From: Xanthostigma xanthostigma
Lineage: Eukaryota > Arthropoda > Insecta > Raphidioptera > Raphidiidae
Reading direction: 5' to 3'
Assembly: GCA_963575645.1 (NCBI GenBank)
Contig: OY754467.1
Location: 6,448,001-6,512,000, forward strand
DNA: 64,000 nucleotides
The translations under genes and the position numbers were made by a program. The notes below the pieces were generated by a model. That model was not told the origin of the DNA. It searched no databases and saw only the letters and a program-made list of their open reading frames with translations. Shown here piece by piece: positions 54,796 to 64,000 of this stretch (the first letter of the stretch is position 1; every line of letters begins with the position of its first letter).

Positions 54796-54855
54796 TCCAT
54801 ATCTATACTAATGTATAAAGCTGAAGAGTTTGTTTATAATATATTTTACATATAA

Positions 54856-55370
54856 TGTCGGCACTTCACATGGCTATTTGTATTTGTGTATTTGGCATAT
54901 TTGGCAAACAATTACCATGTGTGGACAGTCTATTTGACAAAGTGTTGGCCTTATTTGCCTATTTGACAAATAAGGTCAATACCAAATACGCGCGTTACCG
55001 TGCGCTTGTCGGTTTTTCGAGGCACATCAAAGGAGTCAAATAGGCAAATACGCAAATAAACCGTCCACACAATGGCCATATTCAGAAGCGCACGCGCCGT
55101 GAACCTGTACGGACGTGCAGTATTTCTGTGCTGTGAGCGAGAACTGGAACAATTACTATTGAAAATGAATTGGGACAATGAAACAGTGCTAAAATTCCTG
55201 GAATTTTTAACCTTGCGTTCTGCTGCCAAATGTTTGTGTGTTTGTTATTTGACTGCATATGTGGATGGTCGTATTTGCCTCTATTTGCATGTTTGCCTTG
55301 AACGTCATATATTTTGCCAAATACAACAAACACCCAATAGCGAGCACAAATAGCCATGTGAAGGCCACCA
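54856..55370. mobile_element. MITE with TTCACATGGCTATTTGT termini
   Basis: TTCACATGGCTATTTGT mirrored by ACAAATAGCCATGTGAA, with TATTTG/CAAATA repeated inside. Three overlapping ~90-codon frames on both strands are shadows. It interrupts a family K copy (54800-54855 and 55371-55465). Confidence 0.78.
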
Positions 55371-55465
55371 TAATATGCAATGGATTACAAAATCCACATA
55401 CTGTGAGAGTTATTTTTTTAATGAATTATACAGACGTTAGCTCAATTAATCCAAATAAATAAAAT

Positions 55466-55570
55466 CATCTTCAGCAAACACTAAAACTATGGTGTTTGCT
55501 GAAGATGAGAGCATAGCTCCCAAAATGTACATCCGATAATAAAACTGTTGTGGTAAGAACTAACTATTCT
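55466..55570. repeat. Hairpin with GTTTGCTGAAGATGAGAGC arms, copy 2 (half)
   Basis: CATCTTCAGCAAACACT / GTGTTTGCTGAAGATG followed by ACTGTTGTGGTAAGAAC, as in 46412-46580. Confidence 0.65.
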
Positions 55571-55780
55571 TTATTTTTAGTAGATATTTAGTATCTAATT
55601 ATTTATAGCAGTTCAAAATTTCTTTTTGGCAAAATAATAAAAGTATAGGAACAAATGAAACAGAGCAAAATAAGAAACGGTTTGTTTTTTTTTAATTTCA
55701 TTAAGTAGGTACAGTCTTTTGGAAAAAAGTGAAGAATTTGTTATTTGTAACAAAGTAAACGAAATACTTTTCTTCTAGAG

Positions 55781-56313
55781 TATATGTTACGGTTAATACG
55801 AGAAACTAGTTTATTCGCGAATTAACCGGCTAATACCCGAATTAACCAATACAGCCGGTTATTACCAAAGAAAGAAATATGATTTAACAATTTTCGCAAA
55901 TTATTCGGTTAAAACGCGAATTAGACAATATGATCGGTTATATCCGATAGCTCTTGGCTCTTTCGCGAATTAGCCGGATAATATGTTAAGTAAGCAATTA
56001 ATCTCAAATTCATAGACGTGCGTATAAGTCGTGAGCTGTAATTTTTATTAAAATAATACAAAATAACAAATGTTCTCCAAATAAAATAAAACAACACTGA
56101 TAAAAAACAAATAGATTTATCATAAAAATAAGAATACCTACTTAGGAATCAAAAATAAACGTTTTATACGGTTGCTTTTGGATAATTCGCGTTTTAACCT
56201 GCTTGCACTTGATAATAGGCGAAAAAGCGAGAAACTAAGACATATTCGGCATTTATCCTTGACGCCGGTTAATTCGCGAATAAACTAGTTTCTCGTATTA
56301 GCCGTAACATATA
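55781..56313. mobile_element. Hairpin family H, copy 2 (533 bp)
   Basis: Termini TATATGTTACGGTTAATACG / TATTAGCCGTAACATATA as in the short copies, with ~380 bp of extra centre. Likely closer to the full-length family member. Confidence 0.82.
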
Positions 56314-56906
56314 CATTGTTGGCAGTAGGTAGGTCAAAAAAAAGTATCTGTTAGAAGTCTACGACACATGTTGAATGAAGAAAACGGTAGTAGAATCGTT
56401 TTATAACCATAATTAGTCACACATATGGGAAAGTGATCAAATGCTCATTATTCTGCAGAACTATGATTAAGTGTATCTGCAGATTGTAAACCTATGGTAA
56501 CATTATATTTAAAACGAGTCCCAGCGATTTTTAACATTCTCACAACAATACCATTACGCAGTAGGTATTTTGCACGTTTACTTCTTATAAAATAGCTGGC
56601 TTTCAATTCATTTTAAACATTTTTGACGGTTCACTTTTGTACAAATGTCGCTTCTAATAGTAGATTATAAAAAATAACTGACAGACAACAGTGATAGCTA
56701 TAGAAATGGTATGGTACGACCAGTTTTGTTTTACTTTACCGTACTAGTGCGTAATGGGTCATTTTACATGCTTTTAAAGCGTTGATGGTTACGATAACTC
56801 GATGTTCAAAATATGCATCGGAAATACACAATTATTATTTTAAATAATATATGTAACAGTAATAAGTATCAGCCGTTTTAAGTGCGAAAAATTGATTTTT
56901 AAAATT

Positions 56907-57180
56907 GATTTTTTTTTGCGCAGTGAAAAGGGGAAGGCGTTTGAGGGGAGTTCTTTAAAAATCAATTACAGGATTGTGTCTATACCATAGCGTTTTTTTT
57001 GCGCAGTGAAAAAAGGAAGGCGTCTGGAGGGAGTTCTTTAAAAAACAATTACGGGGTCGTGTATCTATAAAAAACAGTTACGGGGTCGTGTTGATGCGAT
57101 AGCGCTTTTTTTGCGCAGTGAAAAGGGGAGGGTGTTTGGATGGAGTTCTTTAAAAAAACAATTACGGGGTCGTGTATACA
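56907..57180 (+). repeat. Three tandem units around GCGCAGTGAAAAGG
   Basis: TTTTTTTGCGCAGTGAAAA occurs at about 56911, 56995 and 57109, each followed by GGAGTTCTTTAAAAA and an ATTAC-GGGGTCGTGT-type end. The middle unit has an extra partial repeat. Confidence 0.75.
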
Positions 57181-57569
57181 AAGTGAGATAGTAGGTAATA
57201 CAGTAATTCTACGCCAGTTGTTACGACGTGTATATGTGATTTCTGATTGGTTAGATTAAAAAACTGACAGTGAAAGACGAAAAGTAGTTCAATTTTTTTA
57301 CGTATTTTTGAGGAAATTTGTGAATAATCCGCAAAGTTTTTTTTTTTTTTTTGGAACGTCAAAATTTAGCGTTTTCTATGACTTAAAAAAAATAAAAATT
57401 TAGTCACAACGAATTATCGTATACTGGACCCAAGATGCGTTTTCTAAATACTTGCCAATTGCCATCGCTACTGTATACGCATATGGTCGACTCTGCGTGA
57501 CACTGATGGTAGATTATTGTATAACTTTGTACTAGTGATTTGCCGGATATCCGTATCTGTATCCGCGGA

Positions 57570-58268
57570 CACGGGCGTATATAAGGGGGGGGTTTAGGGG
57601 GTCCGAACCCCCCCCATTGAAGCCCCGCGCTAAAAATTTTTAACCACGCGACGCGCGCTTTTTCAACATTCACATACAAAATTATCAAAATACCTTTAGT
57701 TTTAATACAGTTTCAAATGAAATTTAACTTTATGTCAGAGTTTCATGTCAATTATTACTTTTATGTATTAATCTAATACTTCAAAATTAATTTTTTTCGT
57801 TACGTCTTCTAGTTTACAAAATTCAAATTCAAAACTCTCCCGCGCGGTTATCTGGGTAATGGGCCAATGGCCATCTAGTACGTTGGCCTCCTGCTGCCGA
57901 TCTTAGCGACAATTGACAGATGTTACGAAATTTGTGATCCAGTGATGTGTTGATTCAATCCGAGTGAAACGTCTCGAAATTAAAAATAAATAATGAAATT
58001 GAAGCGAAAATGTCAGCAATCTCTTTTAGATTTTTTTCCTAAAAAAGACAGACCTAATGTGTTCAAGTTACTTCATAAATACCATAGATTCCGCTTTTGA
58101 TCAATTCTGCCGTCACAATGTCATTTCAGCTCCAATAACTGCTGTTAAGTAGTAACATTTTTCCTGAATAAAGTGCAGTGTCGGACCCCCCCCCCCCCTC
58201 TTACGGAAGCTATAGCTACGACCGTGGTGTCGGACCCCCCCCTTACGGAAGCTATAGCTACGCCCGTG
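57570..58268. mobile_element. Nested hAT-like element with 8-bp target duplication
   Basis: CACGGGCGTA / TACGCCCGTG termini, flanked by TCCGCGGA at 57562-57569 and 58269-58276. The uninterrupted sequence in 34099-34624 confirms the insertion point. The 3' end is tandemly duplicated (GAAGCTATAGCTACG twice). Confidence 0.9.
57993..58100 (+). pseudogene. Relict N-terminus of a hAT transposase
   Basis: The 35-codon frame starts MKLKRKCQQSLLDFFPKK and then DRPNVF. The basic KRK...QSLLDFF opening is typical of hAT (TTF-finger / ZMYM-like) transposases. It then runs into an unrelated stop, so the rest of the protein has been deleted. Confidence 0.6.
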
Positions 58269-59215
58269 TCCGCGGATATCCGAGGGAGAAGAAAAATCCG
58301 TATCCGTTAGATTTTGGCGGATCTTTTACGGATCTTTTACCTTATTAATTTTCAATTCATAGATGAAATTTTATATATATAGGTGATTAGGTAATAATGA
58401 AAACCTGTTAAATTCCATTCAGATTAATTTTTATTTTTTTAAATCGTATTTGGCACCTTTATATTGCAAACATTTATCGTAGTGAGTACCATACTAATAG
58501 TACATAACTCAAAGGTACTAAATCGACTATCTTTATAATGAGATATTGCACATCGATCTTTGGAAAGAGACAATCTGTTATGAGAGTTAAGTGTTAACTC
58601 TTAAATAGGTCAATAACTTTTTCCCATAACAGATAGTCTCTTTCCAAAGGTCGATGTGCAATATTTACCGACGCGTACTCAAAGAAAGTTAAGATCCGTA
58701 TCCGTATCCGCGGATCTTGAAACTAAAAATCCGTATTCGCGGATATACGTTTTTAACGATCCGGCACATCACTACTTTGTACCAGCGGCTGGGATAATGA
58801 GACGCATCCATTACGCAATGCGCTGGTAATAAGGTAATTAGTGTCCAACGTTGATGTGCCAAACATATTCATAGTTCATAGATACGCATCAAACACAGCT
58901 AATCGGTCACAATAATGAGTTATTTATTTTTTTAACAATCTACACAAATTAACACGCAATAATAAGGTGTTTTCTAAAATGTTTTGTAATAATTGAACGT
59001 GACTGCTTAATACAATCGATACTAGTTAACTAATTTCCTTTAATTATTTGTTAAAATTGCATGTAAACGTCGAGGTTAAGCAATAATGCCGCAAAGAAGT
59101 GGTGAATTCTTACACGCGCGCGATTCACCGTGGCTGGTTGCAACAAAAGTATTGAAGTGTTCTCTTGTTTCGAAGAATTAAGAAATGTTGATAATTTTCA
59201 ATAGGATTTCCAGTA

Positions 59216-59368
59216 TATATGTTACGGTTAATACAAGAAAATAGTTAATTCGCGAATTAATCGGCTAATTACCCGAATTAAATCCTTAAATCCTTGACGT
59301 TGGTTAATTCGGGTATTAGCCGGTTAATTCGCGAATTAACTACTTTCTTGTATTAACCGTAACATATA
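59216..59368. mobile_element. Hairpin family H, copy 3 (153 bp)
   Basis: Same termini as 38932-39079, with TTCGCGAATTAA arms and a slightly different loop. Confidence 0.87.
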
Positions 59369-59473
59369 CACAGATAGATACACAGTGTAAACTCTATATA
59401 GCGACACTCAAGGGACTGTGCACTTTGTGGTGTTATTGAGGGTTGACGTTAAACGGAGAGAAGAAATAATCCA

Positions 59474-60178
59474 TTAAAGAGGTTGATGCGTTATAGTCCC
59501 AATCAAAAGTAAGTCGAATTCTAAATGAGAACTTTTCCATATTAAATTTTTACAAAACGTTAGATATAAGTCGATGATACTAATAAATTATTGTCATAAA
59601 GGCATAAATAAAGATTTTTTTTTAATATTAATTAATTATTTCAGTATTTTACTTAATGGACTAACTTTTAAATTTTTTGTATCTACAAAGTTAGGTTAGA
59701 AAAAATAATGTACATATATGTATTTTACATATTTTTTGCAGTAAATAATTAAAAAAAGAAATTAGAAGTAATAAAAATTTAAACTTAATCATTAAAAAGT
59801 TGAAAAATCAGTTAAAATTGTCAAGAATAAAAGTCCATAATCGAAAAGTGCTAAGGTTTAATAATTTTTTTTATTGATTAAAAGTCTCCTAATTAAATTG
59901 GAAAAAATATTAAAATATGCGTAAGATATCGATGCTTTACATAGTGTGTTTTCGGAACTGCTGACATTATTTGGTTATTTGCAAAAAATTAAAATGTACC
60001 GTTTGCATGCTAGGTTGACATATAAGACTACATGTAAAAGTTTTTTTTAATTTTTAACTTTATAAATCCCCTAATGATTTTGGATTTTTTACAAAAAATT
60101 TTGTCATAAAAAATCTATTAAAAAAACTTTATTTCAGATTTTTTTCATTATCTTCGTAAAACGGCTCAACCTCATTAA
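59474..60178. mobile_element. TTAA-flanked MITE, copy 2 (uninterrupted)
   Basis: TTAA-AGAGGTTGATGCGTTA to AACGGCTCAACCTCA-TTAA. The 705-bp body matches 9311-11511 on both sides of the repeat B insertion but has no insert. Confidence 0.87.
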
Positions 60179-60890
60179 GGACGTAGTTTGGTGTTCGGGT
60201 TTCAGAAAATCGAATTTACTTTTTTTACAAGTATAATATATTGAAAAAATACAGTAAAAATTTTAGACCTAAATATTAAATATTTACAAAGCTATAGCAA
60301 AAGGTCTTACGGTAAGACTCTTACCTCTCAATTGTTATCACGTTACCCTTATACTCTCGCAGAGTAGAGTAACAAATTAGCAGAAAACGATGCCTTTGAA
60401 GAAACGGAAGGTTTATATGCATATTTGACACTGCGACCTTAGTTTTTTTTTTCAGTTGAAATCGATTAAAAATGCAATTACTCAATTTGACCTTATTTGC
60501 GTGTTTATTAATTTGTTTTTGTATTTTAACAGTAATGAATTATCACAACCATATGTCAAAAAAAGATGTATAATAGCTATAGACATTAATTCATCGATGC
60601 AGCACTAATAATTCAACTTTCTATAGTTCACAATAATCACAATAATTAATATTTGTTGTGTCAACGTATCAATCAAAGCATTGCCAATATGATAAGTTTA
60701 TTAATATTAATAATGTCATCCATTGTTGTCATAAAAACGAAGTAACATTCTTATTTCTTGCTTTGGCATCATTATTGTTTGTTATTCAAGAGACAGTATT
60801 GGCATACATACAGAGACGTACATATTTTTTTATTGTTTAATAACAATGGCAGCATGCGATCGTATTCTTATAAACAAACTAGCAGTTAAC
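60179..60890. other. Intergenic, nothing recognised
   Basis: AT-rich sequence. One short open frame at 60658 has no family resemblance. Confidence 0.4.
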
Positions 60891-60934
60891 CTCGGCATCG
60901 CCCGCGATTGAATTGAAACACGACAGCGACAACA

Positions 60935-61050
60935 ATAGTGGAACCTTCGACTCCACCGTATTGCAGTGCCACTTTAGAAACAGTAGTGGAGTCTTCGGCT
61001 TCACCGTATATCATAGTACCACTTTAAAACACTTCGGTTTTTTTTAGGTT
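60935..61050 (+). repeat. Two ~55-bp units with GGAGTCTTCGGCTTC
   Basis: AGTGGAACCTTCGACTCCAC and AGTGGAGTCTTCGGCTTCAC start consecutive units, each followed by a CACTTTA block. Each start can form a small stem with a TTCG loop. Confidence 0.55.
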
Positions 61051-61103
61051 CAGAAACCTCTCTTCAGGATTTAATTTTTGCTCGCCTACGTTATTTAAGA
61101 AGT

Positions 61104-61748
61104 TGATCGTGCTAATTTCAGGAACTACTGGTTAGAATTGAAAAAAAAAAATGTTTGTTGGATAGCCCATTTATCGAGGAAGGCTATAGGCTATATAATA
61201 TCACGCTACGACCAATAGGAGCGGAGCATCAATGAAAAATATGACTCAAAATTTGTCCGTCCGACAAAAACTTTTGAACGGTAACTCCGATCATCATAAA
61301 ATTTGGACACAAATGCTATAGGGTCTAGGGTTCAAGCCCCATGCCGGCGATTATATTTTTATTTTTTTTTTATTTTCTACATTGCTTTCTTCTAAGGTTT
61401 ACATTTCAATTTTTTTTAAATTTTATTACGACTAATTAAAATTAAATAAATCTAATTAATAGCTCATTTGAGAACTGTTACAACTATAGGTAAGCGCTGC
61501 ACCTATATATAAAAATAATTTTCCTACAGTGTTTTCAATTAAATATTTATTATATTAAAAGAAATTTATTACTTAAAAAAAGTATAAATACTGCTTTTTA
61601 ACGACAAAAACTTTTGAACGGTAACTCCGATCATCATGAAATATGGACACAACATTCATCTCGGTAAACTAAGATGAACGTGCGTACTTATATGTCCCGC
61701 CCCCCATTCGTTCTTTTGCACCCGGGTGAAACCGGGCGGGACCGCTAG
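61104..61748 (-). repeat. Dispersed family A, copy 9, composite
   Basis: Reverse copy ending CCCGGGTGAAACCGGGCGGG-ACCGCTAG. It contains both the uninterrupted junction (61255-61310) and a box-B relic of the cassette (61320-61350), with the AACTTTTGAACGGTAACTC block present twice. Confidence 0.8.
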
Positions 61749-62272
61749 TACGTAATAAACTACTGAAATCATAACAATTCTTTTTGACTGCCGTAGTAAT
61801 GGTGTATTGACTGGAGCAGGTATGTGCAGTCGTCATTATAGATTAAACCGCTAGTGAGTTTATTTATAATATATCTAAAGAATGCGACATTCTACATTCC
61901 TTAAAAGCGTTGAACTATGTTGTTTTTAAAATATATTAGGCATGTTTTTCAAGGTAGGTGTTGTTACCTACATTTTGTACGGCGCGAACATAGGCGTAAG
62001 TTGCGTTTTGGGATTCGGACAGATTATCGCGGATTAATTTAGAAAACAATTTGACCTATAAAGCGAAACTTACCGACGGGCAAGGGCGTAGATATGGTGG
62101 GGAAAACATGGTTGTTTTTTTATGTATCAATTGTCAAATTTAAAATTATCCTGAACAATTTCATTTCATCCATCAAGCTTTCCATTTTGCCCTCATCCTG
62201 AAGGCAAAATGGAATAGGTATATCACGGTTTTGCTTTATGAGTCGTTACTGATTTTTTTAGCAAATATTAGT

Positions 62273-62630
62273 GGCTAGCGGTCCCGTCCGGTTTCACCCG
62301 GGTGCAAAAAAACGAATGGGGGGAGGGACATGAGTACGCACATTTATCTTAGCTTACCGAGATGAATGTTGTGTCCAAATTTCGTGATGATCGGAGTTAC
62401 CGTTCAAAAGTTTTTGTCGGACGGACAAATGTTGAGTTACATTTTGCATAACATTGTTCATTGATGCTCCGCTCCTATTGGTCGTAGCGTGCTATTATAT
62501 AGCCTATAGCCTTCCTCGATAAATGGGCTATCCAACAAAAAAAAATGTTTCAAGTCGAACTAGTAGTCCCTGAGATTAGCGCGTTCAAATAAACAAACAA
62601 ACAAACTCTTCAGCTTTATATAGATTATTA
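62273..62630 (+). repeat. Dispersed family A, copy 10 (no tRNA cassette)
   Basis: CTAGCGGTCCCGTCCGG to CTTTATATAGATTA, complete at both ends and without the cassette, a good empty-site reference. Confidence 0.85.
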
Positions 62631-62861
62631 ATTACAGACTTATATTTGTTAATATTTTTTCTCTCAAAACTGATTAAAATAAAAAATCTATGCTATGTTG
62701 TTTTGTTTTTTTTTTTTTTTTATAAGACAAAGTTAGTCCTTCAAAAGAAGTAGGGGAAGAGAGACTTCCCCTACTTCTTGAAAAAAAAATTGTAAAATTA
62801 GTTTGGGAATTAATATTTTACTTGAAAGCTTCCTTCGTGAGTATTCTTGTGTGATATTAAA

Positions 62862-63310
62862 AAATATAGTTTAAAAAAATAACACGCTTTATATCGAACT
62901 AAAAAGTAAAAAATATTTTTTTTTAAATAAACTTTAAACAATAATGATTAAAGAAGACAAGTAGGTATTATTGTGAAAAAAGCGTGGGGCGCTCGATGTA
63001 CGAAAATGTGTAACAAAGCGCCCCACGCTTTTTTCACAATAATACTTGTATTTTTTATTCATTATTGTTTTAAGCTTATTTTAAAAAAATATATTTTTTA
63101 CTTTTTTTTTTTTTATTATTATTAACGTGCGCAGCAGCTTAGGCTATATGCACGAGTCTATAAAAATAAGGTAAGTATCGTACTTATATAGATACAATTT
63201 AGGTAATTCTAAAATATAAACGGCATTTTTTACTTTTTAGTTCGATATACCTAAGGCGTGTTTTTTAGTTTTTTTTAAACTATATTTATTTTCCACTTTT
63301 TAGTTCGATT
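62862..63310. mobile_element. Foldback family I, copy 2 with insertion
   Basis: AACACGCTTTATATCGAACT and the GTGGGGCGCTCGATG hairpin as in 47636-47985. About 120 bp (63108-63230, GCAGCAGCTTAGGCTATATG) interrupt the right arm. Confidence 0.78.
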
Positions 63311-63350
63311 TATTGTCAAAAATTTGCCGAAAAAAAACAATTTTTTTTTT

Positions 63351-63440
63351 CGGCGTGGACGGGATTAGAACCCACGACCCGTGATTCCGAGAGTTGACGT
63401 CAGCGAAGACCCGTGCCTTAGACCGCACGGCTAACCACTG
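63351..63440 (-). pseudogene. tRNA-Leu/Ser-like relic with long variable arm
   Basis: Minus strand: GTGCGGTCTAAGGC D-loop and GGTTCTAATCC box B, about 90 nt. The anticodon and acceptor stems do not form, so it is a relic or SINE head. Confidence 0.5.
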
Positions 63441-63619
63441 TAGTTATAGTGCTGGCATATTATACTACAGTTGTAAACCACTTGCTGTAGTCCAAACGAA
63501 GGTTACAAACAAACATAACATACATACAAACTTACAAGTGAAGTTAATATAAAGCGTGTAAAAATATTGATTTCTGGTATATTTCCAGGTTGCATTGAAT
63601 TCCCTGATAATTCCAAGTC

Positions 63620-63892
63620 TGTAGCCACCGTAAATTTGATCCAATCTGACTGACAGTACGCCTATGTCTCAAGAGTATCAAATGTCAGCCATGCCCCCGG
63701 CTAGGTTGAAAGAAGCAGCTATACGGGATAGAACGTATAATCGCTGTTATAATTGCATGTGTGATCGTTTTACATAATATAAACTATCAAATAACTGTAT
63801 ACCGAATGTTATAATACATGTATATGTAAATAATAAAAGTATTCTCGTATAATAAAAGTCCGTCAACGACGGTGCACTATGGCATTGTACAG
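63620..63892 (+). mobile_element. Possible LTR at the window edge
   Basis: TGTAGCCACCG to GGCATTGTACA has TG...CA ends, contains AATAAAAG signals near 63824 and 63850, and is followed by TTCTTGGCGAGTTGG, which could hold a primer-binding site. No coding region is visible before the window ends. Confidence 0.25.
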
Positions 63893-64000
63893 AAGGCGTA
63901 ACATTAACCCATTTCTTGGCGAGTTGGAAAGTGGGCCTTATAACTGTTTATTAGATGACTCAAAAGTCAAAACTTATATTTTTGCAGATATCGATTCGGC

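Larger units (their letters stand above)
57533..58774. mobile_element. hAT element, copy 2, with 8-bp target duplication
   Basis: TAGTGATtTGCCGGAT / ATCCGGCACATCACTA termini, flanked by identical CTTTGTAC at 57525-57532 and 58775-58782. The arms match 34099-34624 in reverse. A second hAT-like element is nested at 57570-58268. Confidence 0.92.

Noticed and set aside
54951-55357. Three ~92-codon frames on both strands
   Set aside because: They fall inside the MITE with CACATGGCTATTTGT ends and mirror its inverted arms.

Overview
The window looks like lepidopteran (moth or butterfly) nuclear DNA. It is AT-rich, its genes are split by GT-AG introns, and it is packed with short non-autonomous transposons, including a dispersed family running from CCGGTCAAGTGTGAGTCGGA to a terminal GTACGGAACCC that I associate with Lepidoptera. 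The species cannot be named from the sequence. I can support two protein-coding genes, and nearly everything else is repeat. Gene 1 (+ strand, 7668-13983) is a complete six-exon gene for a secreted S28-family serine carboxypeptidase (K12H4.7 / thymus-specific serine protease type). Its exons sum to exactly 1500 nt (499 aa plus stop), with signal peptide and Ser-Asp-His triad visible. Gene 2 (- strand, 19286 to at least 53174) is most of a Furrowed-like selectin-type receptor. In transcript order it encodes a fucolectin/F5-8C-like domain (two exons), a C-type lectin domain (two exons), three sushi/CCP domains (one exon each), a Thr/Ser/Pro-rich stalk with a transmembrane helix, and a conserved cytoplasmic tail. 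Its signal-peptide exon was not found in the window. The genes converge tail to tail about 5.3 kb apart; nothing suggests they work together. Layout: 1-7.6 kb is repeats with a complete tRNA-derived SINE (17-bp target duplication) and a ~700-bp foldback element. 7.7-14.4 kb is the protease gene, and each of its long introns is filled by a different repeat family. 14.4-19.3 kb is the convergent intergenic region, with a near-perfect 113-bp palindrome and more foldback elements. 19.3-53.2 kb is the Furrowed-like gene, whose 0.9-15 kb introns carry at least fifteen recognisable element families, hAT-like elements with 8-bp duplications, and hammerhead-ribozyme-like motifs. 53.2-64 kb has no gene I can support; it holds a nested pair of hAT-like elements with a relict transposase N-terminus, an empty copy of the TTAA-flanked element in the protease gene, and a possible LTR at the edge. 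The most useful observations are nested insertions with datable boundaries (TTAA element with and without an inserted ~1.5-kb repeat; hAT in hAT), hammerhead-like cores whose stem II shows a compensatory base-pair change between copies, two nearly identical 1.1-kb inverted repeats flanking one receptor exon, and a tRNA-Lys-like cassette present in some copies of a dispersed family and absent from others. All calls were made by eye; no alignment or database search was run.
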